Shown: positions 23,795-29,937 of the stretch, piece after piece
Layout of the letters: each line of letters begins with the position of its first letter
How positions within the stretch are numbered: the first letter of the stretch is position 1
From: CAZFQG01 sp964520785
GTDB lineage: Bacteria; Planctomycetota; Planctomycetia; Pirellulales; Thermoguttaceae
Reading direction: 5' to 3'
Length of the DNA stretch: 29,937 nucleotides
NCBI GenBank assembly: GCA_964520785.1
Contig: CAZFQG010000065.1
Coordinates: forward strand, 1 to 29,937
Translations under genes and position numbers: made by a program
The notes under the pieces: generated by a model
Seen by the model: the letters and a program-made list of their open reading frames with translations, nothing else
Told to the model about the DNA's origin: nothing
Database searches by the model: none

Positions 23795-23881
23795 CGGAAC
23801 AACCGCTTGTTCCGGTTTTCCGACGGTTCCTCCGGGTCCCGATTCGCCTACCCAATCATAGTCCACGGCACCGATGCCGTG
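23795..23881. repeat. Two perfect inverted repeats between acpS and the GH2 gene
   Basis: CGGAACAA (23795-23802) and TTGTTCCG (23807-23814) form an 8-bp inverted repeat with a 4-base loop. CACGGCA (23864-23870) and TGCCGTG (23875-23881) form a 7-bp one, also with a 4-base loop. Neither is followed by a T-run on the minus strand. The first lies 55-74 bases before the GH2 start and contains TTGTTC, 18 bp from TAGGTT, a weak promoter-like pair, so it could be an operator. The second may be a 3' hairpin of acpS. Confidence 0.4.
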
Positions 23882-23911
23882 CTCGCCTCGACGAGTTCGG
23901 GGGACCCGGCC

Positions 23912-24298
23912 TCACTCCCCGACGGCGACCGCATACGCCGTCGCGTGGGTGCGGCAATGCGAGATCGTCACGAAGATCTCCTGGATGCCGCGCTGGCGCG
24001 CTACGTCGAGCGTCCCATCGTTCAAACGGACTACCGGACGCCCTCCGGGCTCGTTGAGTATCTCCATGTCGCGCCACGAAATTCCCTGAATCCAGCCCGT
24101 GCCGATTGCTTTGAGCACCGCCTCCTTTGCGCACCATCGGCCGGTGAAGTGTTCCGTCGCCTGGCGCCGGTTGCGGCAATAGGCCACTTCGGCCGGCGTG
24201 TAGACGCGGTTGATGAACAAGTCACCGTGCCGTTCGATCATCTTCGCGATCCGCAGGCATTCCGTAATATCCGTTCCAATCCCGATAATCCGTGCCAT
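23912..24298 (-). CDS. acpS: Holo-[acyl-carrier-protein] synthase
   Basis: AcpS moves 4'-phosphopantetheine from coenzyme A onto the serine of acyl carrier protein, activating fatty-acid synthesis. This copy has 128 residues. The two metal-binding motifs are present: Asp10 in GIGTDITE and Glu59 in RWCAKEAVLKA, with TGWIQGISWRDMEI and IFVTISHCRTHATAYAVA downstream. ATG 24298 has AAGG 6 nt upstream; a GTG at 24304 in the same frame would overlap that site. It lies 12 nt after the membrane-protein gene, probably co-transcribed. Together with panD it gives the window two steps of coenzyme A use and supply. Confidence 0.95.
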   Translation of the reverse strand: MARIIGIGTDITECLRIAKMIERHGDLFINRVYTPAEVAYCRNRRQATEHFTGRWCAKEAVLKAIGTGWIQGISWRDMEILNEPGGRPVVRLNDGTLDVARQRGIQEIFVTISHCRTHATAYAVAVGE

Positions 24299-24310
24299 GA
24301 GCACCCTTCG

Positions 24311-24955
24311 TCAATCCATGCAGTGTTCCCGTCGCCGTTCCAGTCGCCGCGATGCCGGAAACCAACCGGTAAGAACGCGGGCGCCGAACCACGCCGAAAT
24401 TCCCAGAATGGCGGCGTCGGCCGCCCAGGAAACCCATACCGCGGTTCCCCGCAACGTGAACCATTTTCCGACGGGGCGGCCCGCGCGTATCTGATGTCGC
24501 AGATACCCCGGGAAGTCCCCTCGGCTCGCGTCGTAGTACCGATCTCTCAGCTCCGGAAACGCCGACCGGGCCAGTTCCATCTCTCGGGTATCCTCCCGAT
24601 CCGCGAGTCGCGCTTGCCGGAATCCGAGGAAATGCTGGCCGGTAACGGCGACGACCGCGGCGAGAATCGCTCCGAAGAAGAACGTCGGGTCGTGGTCCAT
24701 CTGGGCGAACCGGCGGACCGAGGCAAGGAGTATGCCCAGCAGTCCGCCCGCGATCGCCGGAAACAGCAAAAAGGGGGCGAATCCAAGCGTTGTTTGCGAG
24801 ACAAACGCCGCCGCGGCCGTCGCCGCGCCGAGCCCGGCGGCGACGATCGTCCAGACGAACAGTCCCTCCCACGCGAACGTCGGATCCCCTTTCGCGGAAC
24901 GCACATCCGCCTGGAACGTGGAACCGGCTTCACGATACTCCCGTCGTTCGTCCAT
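24311..24955 (-). CDS. Unrecognised four-helix membrane protein
   Basis: A 214-residue protein with four likely membrane helices: about 30-53 (LFVWTIVAAGLGAATAAAAF), 57-81 (APFLLFPAIAGGLLGILLA), 92-112 (FFFGAILAAVVAVTGQHFLG) and 171-195 (VWVSWAADAAILGISAWFGA). Between helices 3 and 4 is a charged soluble loop of about 55 residues (ADREDTREMELARSAFPELRDRYYD). I do not recognise a family with confidence; the loop and helix layout resemble uncharacterised planctomycete membrane proteins. ATG 24955 has only a purine-rich GGCGGA directly before it, so the start is uncertain (the frame is open to 25042). It lies 12 nt before acpS and probably shares its transcript. Confidence 0.72.
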   Translation of the reverse strand: MDERREYREAGSTFQADVRSAKGDPTFAWEGLFVWTIVAAGLGAATAAAAFVSQTTLGFAPFLLFPAIAGGLLGILLASVRRFAQMDHDPTFFFGAILAAVVAVTGQHFLGFRQARLADREDTREMELARSAFPELRDRYYDASRGDFPGYLRHQIRAGRPVGKWFTLRGTAVWVSWAADAAILGISAWFGARVLTGWFPASRRLERRREHCMD

Positions 24956-25022
24956 TCCGCCGGCGATTGTTTTCGCTCCTCTCAATCCGTTCGCCGTTTT
25001 TTTCAAGCCGGCTTTTCCCGAC

Positions 25023-26000
25023 CTACTTCTCCTCGCCGGCATACTTCTCGAACATCGCCTTCATCTTGTCGGGATCGGCTTCGCCGGTGAAGAACAGGAA
25101 CCGGTATCGCAACGTCATGGACTCACCCGCCTTGAGCGTGTAGGCGCCGTTTTGACCGTTGCCGACGAAGTCGCTCAGCCCGAACGGATTGCCCGCACAC
25201 AAGCCATAGGTTCGCGCGTGCCAGTGATTGGGATACCGGAAACTGCTGGGGTGGTTGAAGATCACGATTGAGAGGGTCTCCCCTTCGACCGGTCCGGTAT
25301 AGGCGACCCAAGGGGCCGCTTTTCCCCAGGCATCTCCATCCACGTTGCCATGGCTGTTTATGAGTTTGCCCCCTTTCTTCGCGTCCGGCTTCATCGTTCC
25401 CGCAATACGGATGCCCATGGTCCCCTCCTTGGTGTCGCCGAACGTGACGTCCCCGGCCGTCGCCTTCAAGGTGATATCGTAGTCGATCCACCGGAGCCCG
25501 GCCGCGTCGTCGGCGCCGAACGTCATGGTCGTTTCGTCTTCGAGAATCTTCTTTCCGTTCCGGTCGGTCCAGTCGTTCCGTGCGATGACGACCGCCTCCG
25601 ATCCGCTCTTCACGTCGACGAATTCGCGGTGCTCAATGAGCCCTTGTTTCTCCTCCCAACCCTCGCTTTCCTTACCTCGTTCCGCCCAGAAATCGAGGCC
25701 GTTGACGTCGCCATGCGTGAACCAGAGTGAACGGTGGTGGATGTGATCCGGCTTTTCCGTCTCTTGCACCGGACCAAGGGGATATTGGCGCGTCATCGCT
25801 TTGCCGGTTGGCCCGTAGATGGGCCAGATGCACGGCTTGGCTCCCGATTTCGCCAAATACATCGCGAAAGGCTTGCCATCGACTTCGACGACTACCTTTC
25901 CGCCTTCCTTTTGCGCGGTCACTTCCGCATTAAGCAAAGAGCAAAAAGCAAAAAAAAGGACAATCGTGGACGGAATAACCAAGTGGGAAGCGTACTTCAT
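25023..26000 (-). CDS. Secreted PmoA-like (DUF6807) family protein
   Basis: A 325-residue exported protein. The signal peptide spans about 1-25 (SHLVIPSTIVLFFAFCSLLNA). The rest is a beta-rich domain of the family annotated as PmoA-like or DUF6807, recognised by CIWPIYGPTGKAMTRQYPLG, DHIHHRSLWFTHGDVNGLDFW, the EHREF stretch and the C-terminal GAYTLKAGESMTLRYRFLFF. The family is very frequent in Planctomycetota next to sugar-degrading enzymes. The name PmoA is historical; nothing supports methane oxidation. The His-rich HIHHRS and HWHARTYG segments could bind metal or sugar. AGGAG lies 8 nt before ATG 26000, and a good promoter is seen at 26065-26093. Confidence 0.88.
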   Translation of the reverse strand: MKYASHLVIPSTIVLFFAFCSLLNAEVTAQKEGGKVVVEVDGKPFAMYLAKSGAKPCIWPIYGPTGKAMTRQYPLGPVQETEKPDHIHHRSLWFTHGDVNGLDFWAERGKESEGWEEKQGLIEHREFVDVKSGSEAVVIARNDWTDRNGKKILEDETTMTFGADDAAGLRWIDYDITLKATAGDVTFGDTKEGTMGIRIAGTMKPDAKKGGKLINSHGNVDGDAWGKAAPWVAYTGPVEGETLSIVIFNHPSSFRYPNHWHARTYGLCAGNPFGLSDFVGNGQNGAYTLKAGESMTLRYRFLFFTGEADPDKMKAMFEKYAGEEK

Positions 26001-26064
26001 CAGTGCAACTCCTCGCAACGTGGGGATCATTGGAATGTGGGGGCATCCGGCTGGTTTCCCCCCT

Positions 26065-26093
26065 ACTATACCTCACGCCCCGTCCGGAGACAA
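26065..26093 (-). promoter_or_regulatory. sigma70-type promoter of the DUF6807 gene
   Basis: On the minus strand TTGTCT (26093-26088) and TATAGT (26070-26065) are separated by the optimal 17 bp. Initiation near 26058 would give a leader of about 58 nt with the strong AGGAG site. This is the best-matched protein-gene promoter in the window. Confidence 0.6.
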
Positions 26094-26155
26094 TAACCGC
26101 ATACCCCCCTTTCAAGGGAAATGTGGACGAGCGTTACACACGTTGATCGACGTCG

Positions 26156-26171
26156 CGGCGCGATCGCGCCG
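26156..26171. repeat. 16-bp perfect palindrome downstream of the HzsA-related gene
   Basis: CGGCGCGATCGCGCCG is its own reverse complement and lies about 28 bases after the HzsA-related stop. It has no loop and no T-run, so it would be a poor terminator hairpin; a protein-binding site or a chance GC palindrome is as likely. Confidence 0.35.
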
Positions 26172-26198
26172 GCGCATCATCGAAAGATATCAACTTGT

Positions 26199-29100
26199 CT
26201 ACTGAGCGAGCTTCCGGATACTTTCCCGGTACTCGGCCCTCGCCTTGCGCACCCAGCAACTCTCGCACTCGCAGTGGGGAAGATCGCACGTCCCGCGAAC
26301 GTCTTGGGCCTTCATCGGTTCGATGGACCCAAGGACCAGCTCACGCATCTTGCGATAGCCGTCACCATCGCGGCTATCCCAAATCGTTCCGAGTTGTCCC
26401 CAGCCGCCGGCGCTGACCGGAAGCGGCCCCAGCAGAATCCGGCTTTCATCCGGTGCCGTCGCGTTGACCAGCGCCGCATACGGCTGCTTCGCGATATCCG
26501 CCCCGAATCGCTCCGCCACGTACTCGCGCAGCGCCGTTTCTCCCTCCGGGACCGGCCTGAGCCATTCGCGCTTGTTCCAGGAATAATCGCCGAAGTATTG
26601 CGCATTGAGGTCGAGCCAGTAGATCATCCGGCGGAAGGCGGCCGGGTCCTTCTTCGCCAGCGGTTCGTGGTTCTCGTCTCCTTCCAGCAGCAGCCGTCCC
26701 AGCCGGCCGGCGTGCGAGAAATAATCCTTGGGGCGGCTGATCGGCGTCTCCAGGTTCCGGATCGCGATGGAAACCAGCCCCGGCCGCGAGACGAGGCTCA
26801 AGTAAGACGTGCTCGCGTGGACGCGGCCCAAAGTCAGCGCGCCGTCGCGCATCGTCCCCAAAAGGTTCACGTCCCCCTCGGTCTTCTCCAGCCCGTGGCA
26901 TTCGATGCAATAGCGGTCCAAGACGGGTTGCACGGTCCGCATGAAGGCGAGGCCTCCGTCGTAGTCGATCTCGGCCGGCGGCTTGAGCCGGTGGATCAGG
27001 GGTTCCCCTTGGGTGAGATAAGCCGCGGTTACCGGCGTCGTGTCGCGGGGTTCGTGGCAGCCGGTGCAGGTCGCCTGCTCGCTCGGCTGGAGGTAGACGA
27101 AGCTTCTCATGCTCATTACGGCCATGTCGTTTTCGTCGACCAGTTGGAAGAGGAGCGGTACGTTCGCCGGCGCCTCGAACGCGACGGAGCCGTCCTCCGC
27201 CACCGGTGCCGTCCCCACGATCCGCTTGGGCAGCTCGAAGAGTGTCAGCGACCGGTCCGGAACCCGCTGCGTCGGCTGCGCGGAGATGTGGACGACGCGG
27301 AGATTCTTGAAGGTCCCTCGCGGTATCCCGTCGATCCCCCGGTAGACGTCCTGAACGAAGAACGTCCCGGTCTCCTCCTCATGCCGATCCCTATCCTCCA
27401 AGAGCATCGAAGGGACTACCGGCGGCGTTTCCGTGGGAGCCACCGGCATCGGCGCGAAACAGGACATCTGGGCGTCACGATAGATCAGCTCCCGTCCCCC
27501 CAGCGTGTCGACCAGGTACACGGCGAAGGCGTTTTCCGGCGGGTAGTCGTACGAGGCGGTCATCCGGTAGGGGGACCAGGCCGCGAAGAACAGGTCGCGA
27601 TCCACCGCCCACGGCGTCGCGTAGGAGTCCTCCGGCCAGGTCACGTGCGGCCAATGTTCCGTTTCCGGAAACGGCGTCTCCGGGGTGATCCGCGTAATCG
27701 GCGCCGGCCCGTCTTGCCCCTCGCGCGGGTCTATCACCACGATGGAACCGTTGGTGAAGCTGTGATGCGCCCCGGCCGTCGCGACGACCTCGTGGGTGCC
27801 TGGAATGCTCCTCGCTTCGTAGAGTGAGCACGGGTTGATCGTCGCGTTGCCGTAGAAATGGGCCGTGCCGGTTCCGTCGGGGCGAATCGTCCACAGGCTC
27901 TGGTAGATCGTGTCGTGGCGGTTGATGTAGTCCCACCGGGTCCAGATGATCCGCCCATCGCCAAGAACGCTGGGGTCCCACTCGTTCGCCTCGCCGTGGG
28001 CCAGGGGGCGAATGCCGGAGCCGTCCGCCTCGCAACGGTAGAGGGTGTAGGTGGGGCAGTAGCGGTCGCCGTGATGGCACCGCACGCCCCCCTGGTTCCG
28101 CGTGCTGATGAATGCGATCCCGCCGTCCGGCAGATAGCACGGGTCGAAGTCTTCAATCAACACCGTCTCGCGGCCGTCGACCCCTTCCAACGGATCGGCC
28201 GGCGTTCCGGTGATCTGCCGCAAACCGGTGCCGTCCAGATTCACCTCCCAGATAAAAAACCGGCGGTAGTCGGCCCTCGGCTCGTCCGCGTGGTTCGCGT
28301 AGGAGACCATCAGCCGCGTCGCGTCGAAGGAGAGGTCGGGGTGAAGATACGCGCCGGCCGGGAGTTTGTCCGCCAGGAGGAGAGTCTCCCGCGGGGCGGT
28401 CCGCCAGTCGTCCAGAACTGCCGGCCCCGGACACGTTCGGTTGTACCTCGCGAGGTACTGGTCGGACTGGTGAGAGAAGGTCGGGGGGGCACGTTTGTTG
28501 ATCAGGAGCTGGTCGAACTGGAGCTTGGGATGTGCGAGGATAACCTCGCGGCGGAACCGGCGGATGTCCAGGTAGAGGGTCTCAAGCGCGCCCGGATCAT
28601 CGGCCGGGGCGTCTTGCACTCGCTTCTGAAGCGAGGCCAGTTTCTCGGCCGCCCGCGGCAGGGGTGCCGCCGCTTCGACGAATTCAACCGTCCGCCGCGC
28701 CAGCGCCAGCGCCGCTTCCAGCGTTTCGCGGCGGATGGTGACCGGCGGGAAGCTCCAGCGGTCCTTCGAAGCCGCGTAGTCCGCTCCGGCGTCGGTACCA
28801 GGCGGATACGACCAGTCCGAAATCCCGCACTGCGTTGCCGGCTTATTCAGGGCGATGTTCTTTTCGGGATCGGCCGCGGCATAGACCTGCACCTCGTCCA
28901 AATGCAGCCACGCCTGCTGGGCCGGAACGAATATCTTCACGTACCGCGCCTTGCGGCCTTCCAACGGTACGACGAGCGGTTTTTTATCGGGGAATCCGCG
29001 GAACACGGTGCCGTCGTGTTCGTACTCGACCCGCCAATTCTTGTCGTCGTCGGAGAGAAGCAGTTGAAAATGGGTCAGCCGGTTTTCCGACCCGCCGTCC

Positions 29101-29447
29101 GCCCGGTTGTAAATCACCACCCGAGCGAGCGGCTCCGACGCCTGCAAATCGACCCGCCACCACGGTCCTCCCGGGTGGCAGTCGGTATGAAACCCCCACT
29201 TTCCGTTGATCACCCCGTCGACCGCCCCGGCGGCATCCAATTCCGGCGTCATCTTGGGCGGTTGAGCCGCGTCCGACCCGACGAGAAACACGCCCGACTC
29301 CAACTTCGGCGCCTGCCGCAGCCAGTCGGCCTCGATCATCCGGGCCAGTTCGTCCGGGGTAGGGGCTTTGGCGAGAGAGGGGACGGGAATCGCCGCAAGT
29401 TGGGCGGTGAGAACGAGAACCGCGGTCGACAAGACGAAATGGCGCAT
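26199..29447 (-). CDS. HzsA-related exported protein with beta-propeller and two CxxCH haem motifs
   Basis: A protein of 1082 residues. It has a signal peptide (about 1-26, STAVLVLTAQLAAIPVPSLA) and a discoidin-like domain (about 60-190, WWRVDLQASEPLARVVIYNR, ARYVKIFVPA). A linker leads to the HzsA-like middle region and a propeller with TolB-type strands (DPCYLPDGGIAFISTRN, DGRIIWTRWDYI). Two cytochrome-c type sites follow: Cys794-Thr-Gly-Cys-His798 (CTGCHEPRD) and Cys847-Ile-Glu-Cys-His851 (CIECHG). The tail has a Cys-rich motif (CDLPHCECESC). The fold relates to the alpha subunit of anammox hydrazine synthase, but such HzsA-related proteins are widespread in ordinary Planctomycetota and no hzsB or hzsC is present, so hydrazine synthesis is not supported. 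Redox or sugar-linked roles are open. ATG 29447 has a weak AGGG 7 nt upstream. Confidence 0.88.
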   Translation of the reverse strand: MRHFVLSTAVLVLTAQLAAIPVPSLAKAPTPDELARMIEADWLRQAPKLESGVFLVGSDAAQPPKMTPELDAAGAVDGVINGKWGFHTDCHPGGPWWRVDLQASEPLARVVIYNRADGGSENRLTHFQLLLSDDDKNWRVEYEHDGTVFRGFPDKKPLVVPLEGRKARYVKIFVPAQQAWLHLDEVQVYAAADPEKNIALNKPATQCGISDWSYPPGTDAGADYAASKDRWSFPPVTIRRETLEAALALARRTVEFVEAAAPLPRAAEKLASLQKRVQDAPADDPGALETLYLDIRRFRREVILAHPKLQFDQLLINKRAPPTFSHQSDQYLARYNRTCPGPAVLDDWRTAPRETLLLADKLPAGAYLHPDLSFDATRLMVSYANHADEPRADYRRFFIWEVNLDGTGLRQITGTPADPLEGVDGRETVLIEDFDPCYLPDGGIAFISTRNQGGVRCHHGDRYCPTYTLYRCEADGSGIRPLAHGEANEWDPSVLGDGRIIWTRWDYINRHDTIYQSLWTIRPDGTGTAHFYGNATINPCSLYEARSIPGTHEVVATAGAHHSFTNGSIVVIDPREGQDGPAPITRITPETPFPETEHWPHVTWPEDSYATPWAVDRDLFFAAWSPYRMTASYDYPPENAFAVYLVDTLGGRELIYRDAQMSCFAPMPVAPTETPPVVPSMLLEDRDRHEEETGTFFVQDVYRGIDGIPRGTFKNLRVVHISAQPTQRVPDRSLTLFELPKRIVGTAPVAEDGSVAFEAPANVPLLFQLVDENDMAVMSMRSFVYLQPSEQATCTGCHEPRDTTPVTAAYLTQGEPLIHRLKPPAEIDYDGGLAFMRTVQPVLDRYCIECHGLEKTEGDVNLLGTMRDGALTLGRVHASTSYLSLVSRPGLVSIAIRNLETPISRPKDYFSHAGRLGRLLLEGDENHEPLAKKDPAAFRRMIYWLDLNAQYFGDYSWNKREWLRPVPEGETALREYVAERFGADIAKQPYAALVNATAPDESRILLGPLPVSAGGWGQLGTIWDSRDGDGYRKMRELVLGSIEPMKAQDVRGTCDLPHCECESCWVRKARAEYRESIRKLAQ

Positions 29448-29879
29448 GACGGGACCCTATTGGGGGGTAGGGTAAACACGAAACAAATCACTCCATCGCA
29501 GTCCATCCTAGCGTTTCACCCCCACAAACGCAAGCACGGGCAGAGCCGCCTCCCCCCCGTAGCCGCGTTTCCCCTGTAGCCGCATACGGTCCGAATCCCG
29601 TTCGGCGACCGGAAACGGGGGTGCAACTCTTGGAGTCCCACCATACGGCCTCCTGATGACAATTCGAGTCTTCAACTCTTTATTTCACAATGCTTTACGA
29701 ATTCCACGTTTGTACACTACTTGGGCTGTATCAGGATTTGTACACTATCTTTCGGCAACACGATGTGACAATATGTTTGACTTTGGGCGAGCGGCAACTC
29801 CTAAATGTACCCCCCCCGAGCTATCGGTTCGGGCCCGACAAAATGTGACCGAGCGGTAGATTTGTATGCGCCGCTCGCC
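29448..29879. other. Intergenic region, right end
   Basis: A stretch of 432 bases with no supported gene. It holds a short imperfect tandem repeat of GTAGCCGC (two units 16-17 bases apart near 29560-29585) and a direct repeat at 29709-29747. The part from 29650 to 29800 is clearly richer in A and T than the surroundings. The 67-codon frame at 29656-29859 has no ribosome site or recognisable content. Confidence 0.45.
29709..29747. repeat. 11-bp direct repeat, 28-bp period
   Basis: TTTGTACACTA occurs at 29709-29719 and at 29737-29747 in the AT-rich part of the spacer. Repeats of this kind are found at transposon ends and as paired regulator sites. No transposase is in the window, so the nature of the repeat is open. 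Confidence 0.5.
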
Positions 29880-29937
29880 TTACCCGGGAATCCGTATCAG
29901 CAAGCCCGCGATGAAGATGGGGATTACCGGCAGTGCG
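29880..29937 (-). CDS. Possible C-terminus of a membrane protein, cut by the window
   Basis: The minus strand reads ALPVIPIFIAGLLIRIPG and then TAA (29882-29880). The run is strongly hydrophobic and ends in a short basic/Pro-Gly tail, as in the last membrane helix of many inner-membrane proteins. Only 18 codons are visible, so no family can be named. A competing + strand frame from ATG 29866 (MRRSPYPGIRISKP) has no ribosome site. Confidence 0.3.
   Translation of the reverse strand, partial: ALPVIPIFIAGLLIRIPG

Noticed and set aside
25023..26000. Methane monooxygenase interpretation of the PmoA-like name
   Set aside because: The protein is a soluble exported beta-rich protein, unlike the membrane subunit PmoA; the name is a legacy label for DUF6807 proteins.
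26199..29447. Hydrazine synthase (anammox) interpretation of the HzsA-related gene
   Set aside because: No hzsB or hzsC neighbour, and the protein has a discoidin domain and the architecture of the broad HzsA-related group in non-anammox planctomycetes.
26121..29579. Two long + strand open frames (568 and 573 codons) opposite the HzsA-related gene
   Set aside because: Arg/Val/Pro-rich antisense shadows with no motifs; the opposite strand has a clear signal peptide and haem motifs.
29866..29937. Start of a + strand gene (MRRSPYPGIRISKP...) at the right edge
   Set aside because: No ribosome site and only 24 codons; the minus strand hydrophobic C-terminus is the better reading, though itself weak.
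1..29937. CRISPR array, rRNA, prophage or defence system
   Set aside because: No regularly spaced repeats, no rRNA motifs and no Cas, integrase, restriction or phage structural proteins were seen on either strand.

Overview
The window looks like a draft genome fragment of a Planctomycetota bacterium. Several protein types point that way: an SHD1 (SLA1-homology) domain protein with propeller-like repeats, a PmoA-like/DUF6807 secreted protein, a very large HzsA-related protein with two CxxCH haem motifs, and an alr/panD/acpS housekeeping set scattered among secreted hydrolases. The DNA is GC-rich, so long antisense ORFs are common and were discounted. A run of ten N at 19976-19985 shows this is a scaffold, and one gene crosses it with a change of frame.

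Layout. Positions 1-72 hold the end of a tRNA-Met(CAU) gene on the minus strand, with a good sigma70-type promoter. Next come a TauE/SafE-type permease (+), alanine racemase (-) with a doubtful small ORF before it, and a secreted SGNH/GDSL esterase (+). From 14282 down to 3758 lies a ten-gene flagellar block on the minus strand, in transcription order flgF, flgG, flgA, flgH, flgI, flgJ (rod-binding domain only), flgN, flgK, flgL and csrA. A near-consensus sigma54 promoter (-24/-12) lies 46-61 nt upstream of flgF. The block builds the distal rod, the P and L rings and the hook-filament junction, and ends with the translational regulator CsrA. No fliW is present beside csrA.

Two copies of a 109-110 bp foldback element sit in this block, each flanked by a 3-bp TWA duplication. 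One lies exactly at the flgI stop codon. The other supplies the last codons and the stop of csrA.

After a DUF202 membrane protein (+) there is a gene-free stretch at 14910-15505. It holds three consecutive hairpins and a Rho-independent terminator, a candidate structured RNA. Then follow a secreted C25 (gingipain-type) peptidase (+) whose 3' end overlaps panD (-), a secreted endonuclease/exonuclease/phosphatase-fold enzyme (-), and the SHD1/propeller gene broken by the assembly gap (+). Behind that gene is a decayed partial duplication of its own repeat region. The last third is mostly minus strand: a secreted GH2 glycosidase, acpS with a membrane protein of unknown role, the DUF6807 protein with a clear promoter, and the HzsA-related cytochrome-type protein. 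The right edge carries a short direct repeat and what may be the C-terminus of a further membrane protein.
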